A DNA stretch of 48,292 nt from Conidiobolus incongruus B7586 (taxonomy: Eukaryota; Entomophthoromycota; Entomophthoromycetes; Entomophthorales; Conidiobolaceae): contig JNEM01014027.1 in assembly GCA_000697335.1 (NCBI GenBank), forward strand, positions 1 to 48,292, given 5' to 3'. Shown piece after piece: positions 34,032 through 44,883 of the stretch (the first letter of the stretch is position 1; every line of letters begins with the position of its first letter). Below the pieces are notes generated by a model that was not told the origin of the DNA, ran no database searches, and saw only the letters and a list, made by a program, of their open reading frames with translations. A program made the translations under genes and the position numbers.

Positions 34032-36009
34032 TTGAGCTTGGATTATCATTGTTTCCAACAGTCACCTCCAAATTTTTACTATACATCCACTACTAACATT
34101 TTGGCTACTCTCATTCAACAAAAAACCAATGTTATAATTTTTTCTAATTTTTTATTAACATTTAATACTAGAAAGGTTTAAGTATAATTAGCATTTAGAT
34201 ATGAATTTAAACAATATCAGAATTCAACGATTTTCAAAAGCCAGATATATTATATGAATATTTTCTGATAAACATTATTCAAATTCTATTTAGCAATATC
34301 ATTGATATAATATTTACTAAATTTAGATCTAAATCTTAATAACAGATATTTTCCAATTTTCAGTAATTACTTGCTTCAGTTTCATTTCAATATGAAATCT
34401 GAATAGAACATGTTTTATTTGTACATTTAATGTATACAACAAAGCTGATTAATTCACCTTGTCAAAACCTTATTTAACTTGACTTATAATGATATCATGA
34501 AGAATCATCAATTTGTATTTGATAATCATTTTGAAATCAACTCTTATAATTTAGGTTTATTAAATTGAAACAAGTTCAGCTTTAATAATTGTGTGTGATC
34601 AACTTGAAATAGTTTAGTCATATTTCAAAATTTTCCTATTAGATACAAAATAAAGTACCTTTATAATTTTTTTCAAACATTGTATTATATAATAGTAGTA
34701 CTGATGATATTAATGACTGAATTTGGTTAATTCAAATTTTCATATTAGGTTTTAAGCTCTCATATTCATTTAAGATAGGCTAATTATATTAAAGTTCAAA
34801 TTATGTTTTAGAATAATGGTAAATATTAATAATAGATTTTGAAAATGAAATAACTCAAAGCTATAATAAAGAATATCAACCTACATCAAATGATATGAAT
34901 ATTGAAACTTTAAATTATTTGCTAAATATACTAAAATTTGAAAATTTGTAACTAAATGAAAAATTTTGTAATTAAAATTTTATGAGAATGTTTTATAACT
35001 AATACAGACTTGAGTAAATTTAAATATTTTAAATTAATTAATTATTTCATTATAAAAGTATCATATAATTTTGAAGTATTTGAAGATATAGAATTTATTT
35101 TTCCGCTAATTTCTCAGGTTAATTTATCAAGTTAACACTCACTATTTTTAAATATTTCAGAAAAAAATCGGAATTATATTTCCTATATATTATTGTCACT
35201 TCACGTTCTAATAACTTAAAGCTTGTCCTATAATTTATATTAATATTTCACTACAAATAATTTATAAAATTGACATGTTTAATAATTACATTATATGATT
35301 TGTCATCATTTAATAAAATCAAAAATATTAATCTCTATCATATATTTGTATCATATTCTCCTTTTAGGACTTGATCAATCAATTGCTATTCTTTATTTAC
35401 TTTATTATATATTCAATACCTGTCAATTTTATATTTATATTTAAAATATTATCCTATTATTTCAATCCTCAAGCTGCATTTTAACAACTAGTTGAGCTAT
35501 AAAATTTATATCATTTAGTGTGACTTATTATTATTATTATGAATGCATCAAAAGACAAATAATATTACTGTGAGCGAATCTCGAAGAATTCATAACTCAT
35601 AATAAATAAATTCCATTAAAAGCAATCAATTATTAGTATTTCAAAAGCTATTAAATTTTACAATCAAATTTTATAAACCCATTATAATTCACCTAATATT
35701 GAGAAATTAAAAATATGATAACCAATATAAATATCTTAAAATTGAAATAGGTGATCACATTAATACTAATTAATTTTTACCAATTGATCAAAATTCAAAT
35801 TTTATTATTTGTTTGAAAAACTTTTCAGCCTTAATTTTTTTTATAAAATTGAAATTTAAACTAGATTCATATTAATATATTTATTAAAATTCAATATATA
35901 AAGTTAATTTTAATATTATTATTATATTTTCAAATTTATAACTTGTTAAGGGTATATAAACTCTTCAAGAATATACTAACAGTTAATATTATTAACAATT
36001 TAAATCAAA
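34032..36009. other. AT-rich spacer, promoter of secreted protein 8
   Basis: No gene seen. TATATAAA at 35953-35960 lies 49 bases before the next start codon. Confidence 0.6.
35953..35960 (+). promoter_or_regulatory. TATA box of secreted protein 8
   Basis: TATATAAA preceded by GGG, 49 bases between its end and the ATG at 36010. Confidence 0.55.
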
Positions 36010-36222
36010 ATGAAATTAATTCAATTGACCCTCTTATTAGTACCTACCTTCGCTAATGTAATTATCACCGACAACAGTGCAGTGTCTTCCGGTTCTGGGA
36101 ATAATTCCAGTTTTAATTCCAACGGTGAAAACAAAGCCTCATTCAACGATGCAGGTCCTAATCTTGCTGCTATAAATAAGAGTGATTCGGGTGATTTTCC
36201 ATTTGGAAGTTGGGCTCGTTAA
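36010..36222 (+). CDS. very small secreted protein 8, GSGNN/SFND motif
   Basis: Intronless, only 70 residues. Signal peptide MKLIQLTLLLVPTFA, mature start NVIITDN. The mature part is little more than the core motif: GSGNNSSFNSNGENKASFND (about 33-52), which repeats a N-x-x-x-F-N unit and has the same K-x-S-F-N-D ending as the gene at 5795-6325. It ends SDSGDFPFGSWAR; the P-F...A-R finish is shared with the gene at 40528-40860. No cysteine. It links the minus-strand subfamily A by its core with the plus-strand cluster by location. Function unknown. Confidence 0.78.
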   Translation: MKLIQLTLLLVPTFANVIITDNSAVSSGSGNNSSFNSNGENKASFNDAGPNLAAINKSDSGDFPFGSWAR

Positions 36223-37213
36223 TATAAACCAATAAATCATAAAATTTATATGTTATAATAGATAAAATTATTACTTTCAATCATTATATTTTCATAATTT
36301 TTATTCAATATTGAATAATTTAAAAAAACAAATGAAAATTAAGGATACAATAAATTACATTTGTTTAGATAATATTATTGATTATATAACTTGTTAATGA
36401 ATGGATAATCATTGACTAATGAATGTAATAATATTTAACTATTGAATAATAATCACCTAATAATCTAATATTGTTATAAAATTTAATGTAAATATGTTGA
36501 AATATTTATTATATATTAATAAAGTGATATAATTTATTTTGATAATTATTTTGAAAAAAAATTCAATATAAATATAAATATAAATATTGACTAGTTATAA
36601 TTCTATTAATTTAATTGTGATATTAAATATTTTTTTTTATTTTGATTATATTGAATAATATAATTTAAGTTTTAAAATTAATTCAATTTATTTTATCTTT
36701 TAGTCACTAAGATATAATTATATTTTACCTAACAAATATCAACTCGATACTTTAATCAATTAACTCTATATAAAAAAATTTAATTTATTCAGTATTGTAT
36801 AGATATTTAATGTTAATATATTTCACATTTCCTAATAAATCATTTACTAATATCAATGACACTTATTTTAATCAACCAATTCAAAGAGAAATATTTATTG
36901 AAGAGTGGAATGTTATAAGATATTAGGATTACTAAACACTTAAATTAATTAAATTAATATTCCTTATTAATATAAAATTTATTTGATATTTAAAATTGAA
37001 TATGATTAATGATTTTCTTACTGAAACGAGACAATCAAACGTTTATTTTCAAAGTTGATCATTCAATTTAACAAATTATAATTATCTTAAATCAATTATA
37101 TTATACAATGTACCAATAATTAAAATGAATAAAATTAATTAATATAGAATTATAAATATTCAAGTTTATTCTATATAGTATTCATCATTAAACCATTAAA
37201 TATATCCATAAGA
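36223..37213. other. AT-rich spacer
   Basis: No gene seen; contains the promoter of secreted protein 9. Confidence 0.6.
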
Positions 37214-37519
37214 ATGCATTGCTCAATTGTTAAAATTGCTACATTGGCCATTTCATTCTCAATGGCTTCTTCTATGGTTGTTTTCCAAAGTGACGGAAGC
37301 ATAGGACAAGCTACAGACAATGCTATCGCAATTATCAAAAAAGGAGATGGTGACATCAATAGCAGAAACCCAGTGACGGTTGTTAATAGGAGAGGTTGGT
37401 GGTGGCCGGGTAGTGATGCTGTTATTAATCAACAAGGTAACTCTGTAGCATTTGCAATTCAAGGAGGACCTGGTGGATCAGTGTTAAACGCCCCAATTCT
37501 TAACACCAATGTCGAATAA
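37214..37519 (+). CDS. small secreted protein 9, two curlin-like motifs, PILNxxVE tail (subfamily C)
   Basis: Intronless, 101 residues. Hydrophobic signal MHCSIVKIATLAISFSMASS, then MVVFQSDGS. Two curlin-like strand-turn-strand motifs are visible: SIGQATDNAIAIIKKG (about 29-44) and SDAVINQQGNSVAFAIQGG (about 68-86). Between them lies a NRRGWWWPG segment. The C-terminus is NAPILNTNVE, matching DMPILNPHVE in the gene at 41348-41599, so the two are paralogues. No cysteine in the mature part. The alternation of small and beta-branched residues around Gln and Asn fits amyloid-like stacking. Function unknown. Confidence 0.82.
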   Translation: MHCSIVKIATLAISFSMASSMVVFQSDGSIGQATDNAIAIIKKGDGDINSRNPVTVVNRRGWWWPGSDAVINQQGNSVAFAIQGGPGGSVLNAPILNTNVE

Positions 37520-39089
37520 ACGTAACACAAGTGATTAACAGTCATAAATATACTATAAATAAAATGAGTTAGTCTAATTCAAACTATTATTAATATTTCA
37601 TGAATAATTATAAATATTATATTTAATTTTGATTAAATATAATTTACAATATTTAAAAATTTCTATTAATATTAAATATAACTCCAAATTTTAAGAAATA
37701 AGACTTTTTTATATTTAAATCTAAATAAAATTATTAATATATAATTTAAATAAATATATAATATAAAACTAATACACTTTTATTATCAATAGCTTTTTGC
37801 CATATTTTCAGCAAACTTTTGATATTTAAAAAATAATCCTTTTTATTAAATACTTTTAATTTGAAGTTTCTTAAACTAATTAAATTTAATTGCAAAATTT
37901 TTTTATTCTTTAATTACCTAATATAATTATAATTATATAGGATATAATCTAGTAAATATATTAGCTATAATAAATTTTCATGATTATTTTTAATTGGAAA
38001 ATCTTTTTACAGTCTTAACTTTATATATTTTATAACTATTATATAGAATAATAGATATTTTTAAATTATATTAAAATTATTAATTAAAAATTATTTTATT
38101 TAATAAAATAATATAAAATTTATTATTAGTTAAATTTTTAAATAGTAATTAAAAATATTATATGTTATTAAAAATTTTTTTATAATAATTAATATTTGTT
38201 TTTAAATAAAATACTTATTTATTAGTATTTTTAAACAGGATTATTTTAATATATTTTAATATAAGATTATATAAAAAAATATAACTCATTTATTATAATA
38301 ATTTATTATAAAAGCCTTAGGTTTTAGATATATTTTTGTAGGTTTTTTAACAATAGCTACTTTAATTTATTCTGAGATTTAATTAAGTTAAAAGGTATTT
38401 AATATATATTTTTATTAATTAAACTAAATTTAAACTTCAATATATATAATATATTTATATAACTGATATTAAAATACTATAATGATTTTTTAGTTAAAAT
38501 AAAAAGTTATTTTTCAATATATATTTTTTTATTTTATTAATAATTAAAAAACTAATAATAAAAATTAATCTTATAAATTTTAAATAATTTCTCTTAAAGT
38601 TATAAAATAATATACCTAGTAATTAATAGTAAAATTAAAAAAAACCTCTTTTTTATAAGTTACATGTAAATTTCAAAAGGTTTATAATTAATTTTTAATA
38701 ATTTTAAAAACTTTTGATAATAATTATTTAGTTTAAATATAATTGAATTAAATAAAAATATTTAATTTATAGTTTTATAATAAAAAATATTATATATCAA
38801 TATATATATAGTTTATAACTATATTTTCTCTTATTTATTTTTTTATATGATTTTTTTCTGAGACTAATAATATGTTTGAAAGATCAGAAATTAAAAAATT
38901 TTCCATTTTTTTTATTCCAAATTAATATTAATTATTTTAAAATTTAATAGAAATTTGGTTCATAAAATCAACTATAATAAAATATTAGGATGATCAAACA
39001 AAATTCACTTTGAATTATATTAATTTCAACTTAATATAAATACTTATGAATTCGTGAATGTGAACCAATATTAATTATTCAATTATATT
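37520..39089. other. extremely AT-rich spacer
   Basis: No gene seen. One of the most AT-rich parts of the window. TATAAATA at 39035-39042 lies 47 bases before the first ATG (39090) of the next gene. Confidence 0.6.
39035..39042 (+). promoter_or_regulatory. TATA box of secreted protein 10
   Basis: TTAATATAAATA context, the same as upstream of the gene at 41348. Confidence 0.45.
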
Positions 39090-39413
39090 TTGATAAAGAT
39101 AATGAAAGTGTATAATTTGGCTATTCTTATATCTGTTTGTTTTGCTCAAATTTCAGATAAAGTACAAGAGGCTGTTGGTGGAGCTACTAATGACGGACCT
39201 GCCACCGTTGAACAAGTTCCACAGGCAGCTCCCATGCGCACTGTTCCCGTTACTGGTCCACCATTTGTTATTTCAGCTGCATCCATCGTCAAACCTCAAA
39301 GTGAAGGAAGTGTTACTGATAACACTATGAATCATTCTGATGCCGGATTGCTTCAGTTAGTTAATGCTGGTCCAGGTAATTTAGTTGGAGCTAATGTATT
39401 AGCAAATAATTAA
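39090..39413 (+). CDS. small secreted protein 10, NHSDAGLLQLVNAG motif (subfamily D)
   Basis: Intronless, 107 residues; the ATG at 39102 (codon 5) may be the real start because it directly opens the signal peptide MKVYNLAILISVCFA. Mature start QISDKV. After a Pro/Val/Ala-rich middle, residues about 76-101 hold TMNHSDAGLLQLVNAGPGNL, nearly identical to NHSDAGLLQLVNAGSGEL in the gene at 40528-40860. No cysteine in the mature part. The N-terminal Gln after the signal cut could cyclise to pyroglutamate. Function unknown; secreted location is inferred. Confidence 0.8.
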   Translation: MIKIMKVYNLAILISVCFAQISDKVQEAVGGATNDGPATVEQVPQAAPMRTVPVTGPPFVISAASIVKPQSEGSVTDNTMNHSDAGLLQLVNAGPGNLVGANVLANN

Positions 39414-40527
39414 TATGCCAATTGGATGATATAATTCTCTAAATATCTACAAATTAAAAAAATAAATATTTAAATTATTAGCTTCAATCCTGTCAGTTTT
39501 ACAAATATTTAATCTATTTCAATATTATTATCGAATAAAAATTAGTTTTATCAATTCAGTGTATTAAAATTTTTATTAAAAACTTAATAACTTGGATTAT
39601 TTTAAAATGACAGTTATTTCTAATAAATTATCAAATTTATTACTATTATTATATTTAAACATTTTTTATTAATTACAAAGTTTAGTACTAAATATTTTTT
39701 TGTGAAATAAAATTTATAGATTTAGACAAGTATTATTTTTGTTCGCTATTAAAAGATCAAACCTAATTATAGAGTGTACATTGTGAGGAATATTATGTAT
39801 AACTAGCCAAAATTTTAAAATTTACCTGTAAATTAGTTATTGTATATTAGTATTTTAAATAATAATAATTCATTTTAATATTTATTAATAATTTTCATAT
39901 TCCATTAAATAGATATCATAGAATATTTTCTACAAATATTTGCAAATCAATTAATACAGCTTAGTCATACTATAATATGAATATAACTAATATTTAATCT
40001 AATTTGATAAAATAGAAGGTTTATTAAATACAGATTGTTAAATTTTAATAATTTTTTATAAAATATAAATTAAAATAGTTATATACTTCTGAGTAAATTT
40101 CTAAAATGGGAAACTAAATCTGAGTTAAAATATTTTCAATTGTCCTAAATTTTCATTAAGAAAATTATGAGTGTGTAGATCGATAATGGCTAGCTATTGA
40201 ATCAGTTAAAGATCATATACACACTTGAGATTTTGAATAACTATAATTATTTAAATAATAATTAATATTAATATAGATGTAATTATAGATTTATCAATAG
40301 AAAAATATACTAAAATTTCCATTTAGAATTTTAAAATGACTACTGTTCAAACGTTAAAAATTTATCAATTCTAGGGAATTTTATTATAAGGGATATAGAT
40401 TGACATCGCAATATTCATATTCAATTCGGAATTTTTAATCATGTATTTATATATATTTTGTTGTTAACATGATTATTGATTATAAATCTTTAAATTATTT
40501 TTAATTTATTTAAAACATCTATTTTTA
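39414..40527. other. AT-rich spacer
   Basis: No gene seen; promoter of secreted protein 11 is at the right end (TATTTATATATAT near 40443-40455). Confidence 0.6.
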
Positions 40528-40860
40528 TTGAAAATGATGCTAAAGCCCCTTTTATTCACTTTTACTTTGTCGCTTGTTCATTCTCAAATTTTTAAAGACT
40601 CTGATAATAACGTTGGTCAATCTGCTCATGATAGTACTGCAAATGCCTTTCAGGGTAGAACCCCAACTGTAATTCAACCAATTACTCAAGGAGTTCCTTT
40701 CGCAGGTGCCTTCGGCTTTGCAGGCGCAGGAAGTGGTAATGGAATTAACACTCAAAATCATTCTGATGCAGGGTTACTTCAATTGGTCAATGCTGGATCT
40801 GGGGAATTAATTGGAGTAGCAGCATTATCCAACAGCGGTAACAGCCCTTTCGCCAGATGA
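40528..40860 (+). CDS. small secreted protein 11, NVGQ and NHSDAGLLQLVNAG motifs (subfamily D)
   Basis: Intronless, 110 residues. Signal peptide MKMMLKPLLFTFTLSLVHS, mature start QIFKDSDNN. Residues about 27-43 read NNVGQSAHDSTANAFQG, resembling SIGQATDNAIAI in the gene at 37214-37519, so this protein joins features of subfamilies C and D. A Gly/Ala/Phe-rich stretch (AGAFGFAGAGSGNG) leads to the NHSDAGLLQLVNAGSGEL block shared with its left neighbour. The C-terminus is GNSPFAR, like the PF...AR end of the gene at 36010-36222. No cysteine. It stops with TGA, supporting the standard code. Function unknown. Confidence 0.83.
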   Translation: MKMMLKPLLFTFTLSLVHSQIFKDSDNNVGQSAHDSTANAFQGRTPTVIQPITQGVPFAGAFGFAGAGSGNGINTQNHSDAGLLQLVNAGSGELIGVAALSNSGNSPFAR

Positions 40861-41347
40861 AACTAAGAATTAAACCAGTAATAAATTTAGCAGTTTTTAA
40901 TCAAATACATATCATAAAAATTATTTAAATGATAATTTATTATTTAGTTATTATTTTTAACAGTAAAAAAGTTATGATAATGAAATACTGAATATTTATT
41001 ATATTTGACAATTGCTTCATTCAAAAAAATTTGTTCAATATAGTTCCTAATAATCATTAAATTATACTATATCTAAATATATTTTATAAAGTCATAATCA
41101 ACTTAATACTTAAAATTTGTAACAAAATGAAGAATTGAATATTTTGAAAAATTTCCCTAATACTTGATGATCTAATATGAGAAGTATCATTTGAAATTGA
41201 TAATAAAATAAATTTGAATCAGTGCTGAATCAAACGGACGATCTTCCTGTTTAATTAAGTTGATGATGCGGAAGAGTATTTTAGAAATTAATATAAATAA
41301 GTACATATCAAGTTAGTTTAGAATGATATCTAATAATACCTATAGCC
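40861..41347. other. short AT-rich spacer
   Basis: No gene seen. TATAAATA at 41292-41299 is 48 bases before the next ATG. Confidence 0.6.
41292..41299 (+). promoter_or_regulatory. TATA box of secreted protein 12
   Basis: ATTAATATAAATAAGTAC context, close to the element upstream of the gene at 39090. Confidence 0.5.
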
Positions 41348-41599
41348 ATGATTGTTCCAAAATTCATTCAATTCACCATCTTTGGGCTTGTGATGCATTC
41401 ATACTGGGGCCAAATCAATAGAGATAGTGTTAATAATGCCGTTCAAGTTGACCATGGCTCCAAAGCATTGGTAACTGATGACGATGTATTTGGGTGGAGA
41501 GGAAGAGGCAATGCGATTAACCAACAAGGTAATGGCTTTTTAGCTTTCGCCGTTCAAGATTTTGCAGATATGCCAATTTTAAATCCACATGTAGAATAA
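41348..41599 (+). CDS. small secreted protein 12, two curlin-like motifs, PILNxxVE tail (subfamily C)
   Basis: Intronless, 83 residues. Signal peptide MIVPKFIQFTIFGLVMHSYWG, mature start QINRDS. Two motifs: SVNNAVQVDHGSKALV (about 27-42) and NAINQQGNGFLAFAVQD (about 55-71), the latter aligning with DAVINQQGNSVAFAIQG in the gene at 37214-37519. A G-W-R-G-R-G link separates them, where the paralogue has R-R-G-W-W-W. The C-terminus DMPILNPHVE matches NAPILNTNVE. No cysteine. Two strand-turn-strand units in an 83-residue secreted protein make this the most minimal curlin-like member. Function unknown. Confidence 0.83.
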   Translation: MIVPKFIQFTIFGLVMHSYWGQINRDSVNNAVQVDHGSKALVTDDDVFGWRGRGNAINQQGNGFLAFAVQDFADMPILNPHVE

Positions 41600-44012
41600 A
41601 GATAGATTTAAATAAAAATTTTAACATTTAAAACTCTATATTCTTAGATTTTTCAAATTCATTATAATATGTCTATTTTGATCTATTTAATTAAATTCAA
41701 GGCAATTTTCTTATTTTAGATAGTTATCTCTAAATTTAAATTTGTATTTATCCAATTCACTTATAATTATAATAGAATAAGTATTTCATTATTTGAATAA
41801 TATCAAAGATCTTTAAACTTTTATTTAGCATGTGAAATATTAGGAGTTTATCATACTCCAAATATGTTAAATACAGTAAATTGAACACGATATATAATAT
41901 AAAAAAGATAAAATTTTATAGCATATAGCCATTTGGTTTAAAGTGTTATATTAAAATATAAAGTTTATGGTGAAATAATTATATTATATAAATATATATA
42001 ATATTCAATTTTCCAAAAATACCATTCAATTAATTTCATTAATTGAAACTAATATAATTGAGTTGAAATTATAAAATTTTCAAATTGAATTTTTTGAGCA
42101 TATGAATATTAAAAAATACTATAGTTAAATTTTTATTTATATCAAGAATGATACGAATTATTATTTCCTACTAATAACTAAAGAATGTTATTACAATTAG
42201 TTAAATGTTTTAATTGAAATAAATACAAAAATATAATTTGATTTAGAATAAAAAAGAGGCAAAAAGTCACCTCAATATCAATTAACTATATTATATTTTG
42301 AAATTCTTATATTTTAATGGTATTATAATACACTATATTTCTACTATTTGAGTTCATCATATTAACAGGGCATAAAAATATTAATACTTTAAATATAGCT
42401 TTACTATCTACATTATTTGTAAAACTGTTCATTTTACCAAAATGTATATATAATGCTTATTTCACTATTACAAATAGAACAATTTATTCAATTGACACCT
42501 TTATAAGTTGATTAAATATCTCATATATTTTTTATTCGATTGAAATGTGAAAACAACTCATGTAGGTAATTTTAAATATATTTTTCATATTAAACACACG
42601 AATATTCTTTTATAAATTCTACCCTTCTCATCATTTCTTAATCGATTGAAATATTACATCATTTATACTAGTAATATTGAATATTTTTACATAATAATTA
42701 AAATTGATTAATATTCTAAATTTAATTCATAATTATGATCAAGCATATATAAATTCAATAAACATATAAAATGAAATAGTATATTCAATTCTTCAATTTG
42801 ACATTATTAATAAATTTTAGTTTTCACTTTATTTAAAATATATTGTATAATATATCTAATTTTGAACTAATTTCAAAATCTTGCTAATAATATTTAACTT
42901 TATATTATCAATGTGAGAAAAATTGATTTTGATATATATTAATTTATTTAATCAAATTGAAATCATTTAATAATATATTTATACTGACTAAATTTTAATC
43001 AGATTGACTGTCATTGTACCTTAACTGAATACAAGTATTATTTAGGGGATTAATGAAGAGTATAAATAAAAATTAATCACTTTCCTAATAGTTTAGAGTT
43101 TAATATTATATATCTGGTTAATATTTTGTTCAAAAATTTTCAATAATTTTCCTACTTGATCAAATTGAATTCATCTTAATTTTTAATCATCAAACAAGTA
43201 TGATTTGTTTATTCTAAGATGATTAAATTTATCTCATACTATTAAAGTTAAATATTATTTTTTAACCTCAAATATGTGAAGATTAAAATACTTCACTACT
43301 GAATTTAAAATTTATGACAAGGTTAGAAAAATTCATTAAACACACTAATCCAAATAATTCCAATATATAATATTGCCTAATCTACATATACTATTCATGA
43401 TTTATAAATTAGTCCATTCAATTTAACAGAGTAAACTTAATAATGCGAAAATATGGTATACTTAAGAACATTTTACATATTATATAGACATAACTGAAAA
43501 AAAAACAGTCTTATTAGTTATTATGAGAGAATAAAAAATCAAATATTATAATGTAAATGAAAATTATATTATTTTTCATTAATATTACCCTTGATACGTT
43601 GACTAATATTATTGTAACTTTGCTAAGGACAAATTTTATTTTTCATGCTTAAATATAAATATATATATATATTTATGTCTAAAAATAGTTTTTCAAGTTA
43701 ATAAATAGAATAAAATTGAAAAATGGTTGCATTTAATAAAATATTAAAACTTTATTACAAAAATCTTGGGAATTATCACCATTCAGATTCTAATTACAAT
43801 CAATTTTGAAATGATTTATTTATCATATTTCCTTAAATTTGTTTTATATGACAGTTTAATAAAATTCATTTTATATATCTTGATTTCAAATTGAAATTCA
43901 ATATTTTATATATTGATATAATTCAACATATTTTTGTTATATAATTTCACTTTATATTGTCTAATATTACAATTATTTTTAACTAGAATATTTTGGATTA
44001 ATCGCATCTATA

Positions 44013-44020
44013 TGACGTCA
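44013..44020. promoter_or_regulatory. CRE palindrome TGACGTCA upstream of carrier gene
   Basis: Second perfect ATF/CREB site in the window, 863 bases upstream of the carrier start codon; no other gene is nearer. Use is uncertain at this distance. Confidence 0.35.
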
Positions 44021-44766
44021 TTTTAGCAAGAATATAGATAAATGGTTTTGAAAAATAAGCTTTCAAAATTAATAGCTAGATTCCATTTAAAATAGAACGA
44101 TTTTCGATAATATAATAGACTTGAAATATATCCACCGAGTTATAAATAATTCACTATAAATTTGTAATTTATCCATGATTTAATTATATTCTTCAATATG
44201 ACTGCCACTCATATGAATAAAATGGTGGTTTTTGGATTTAATATAATTCATATTTTAAAAAGAATTTAATAAAATATTAGGCTGAATTATCAATGGATTT
44301 CAAACCGATTAATAACGAATTATAGTCTAATAAAAAGCTTTCCATCATCAAATTAATTAAACAGTTCCGATAATTCACGAAATGACAACTTTGTGACTGA
44401 GTTTGCATGAATTAAATAAGCTAAAAATTTGTATAGTGTACATCAAATCCATGGCAGTAGCAGTGGTATAAAAATTAGAAATGATGCATTGTTAAATCAA
44501 TCACATGTAAAATTCAATACCTCAATTGAAATATACTTGATATACCTCCACTCCCTCGAATTCGTCCATTCAAAAATTAGTACAACTAAAATATAGAAAA
44601 GCTTGTGAAGATTAAAGATTGAATAGACCCTTTCGAATTTGAAAAAGCGTCATGTGAAATTAATCATAAAATTTAGTGGACGTTAAAAAGCGAATTTCGA
44701 AAATGAATTTTACTAAAAAGAGAAAGACAAAACAACTAAAGATTAAAAGGGATTGGAATTGATTTA

Positions 44767-44776
44767 TATATAAATA
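44767..44776 (+). promoter_or_regulatory. TATA box of mitochondrial carrier gene
   Basis: TATATAAATA, 107 bases before the ATG at 44884. Confidence 0.45.
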
Positions 44777-44883
44777 CTAAATGCTCCCCTCGTTGATTAA
44801 AAAAATATTCAATTTAAATTAATTAAAAGCTCAAAAAATTAATAAAATAATTCTCTCTATCTTTACATTTATTAATTGCACCA

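Larger units (their letters stand above)
41600..44883. other. 3.3 kb AT-rich gene-free stretch before the carrier gene
   Basis: No gene seen. It contains a CRE palindrome (44013-44020) and, 107 bases before the carrier start, TATATAAATA at 44767-44776. Confidence 0.6.

Noticed and set aside
8060-35795. GATCAAAATT seen upstream of the secreted-protein genes at 7953, 10198 and 36010 (8060, 10336, 35786)
   Set aside because: The same word also occurs at 47276 far from any gene, orientation relative to the genes differs, and about one chance match is expected in a window this AT-rich.
5795-41599. Reading the secreted genes as hydrophobins, Cys-rich effectors or RiPP precursors
   Set aside because: Mature parts have no cysteine, there is no repeated Kex2-bounded core peptide, and no modifying enzymes lie nearby.
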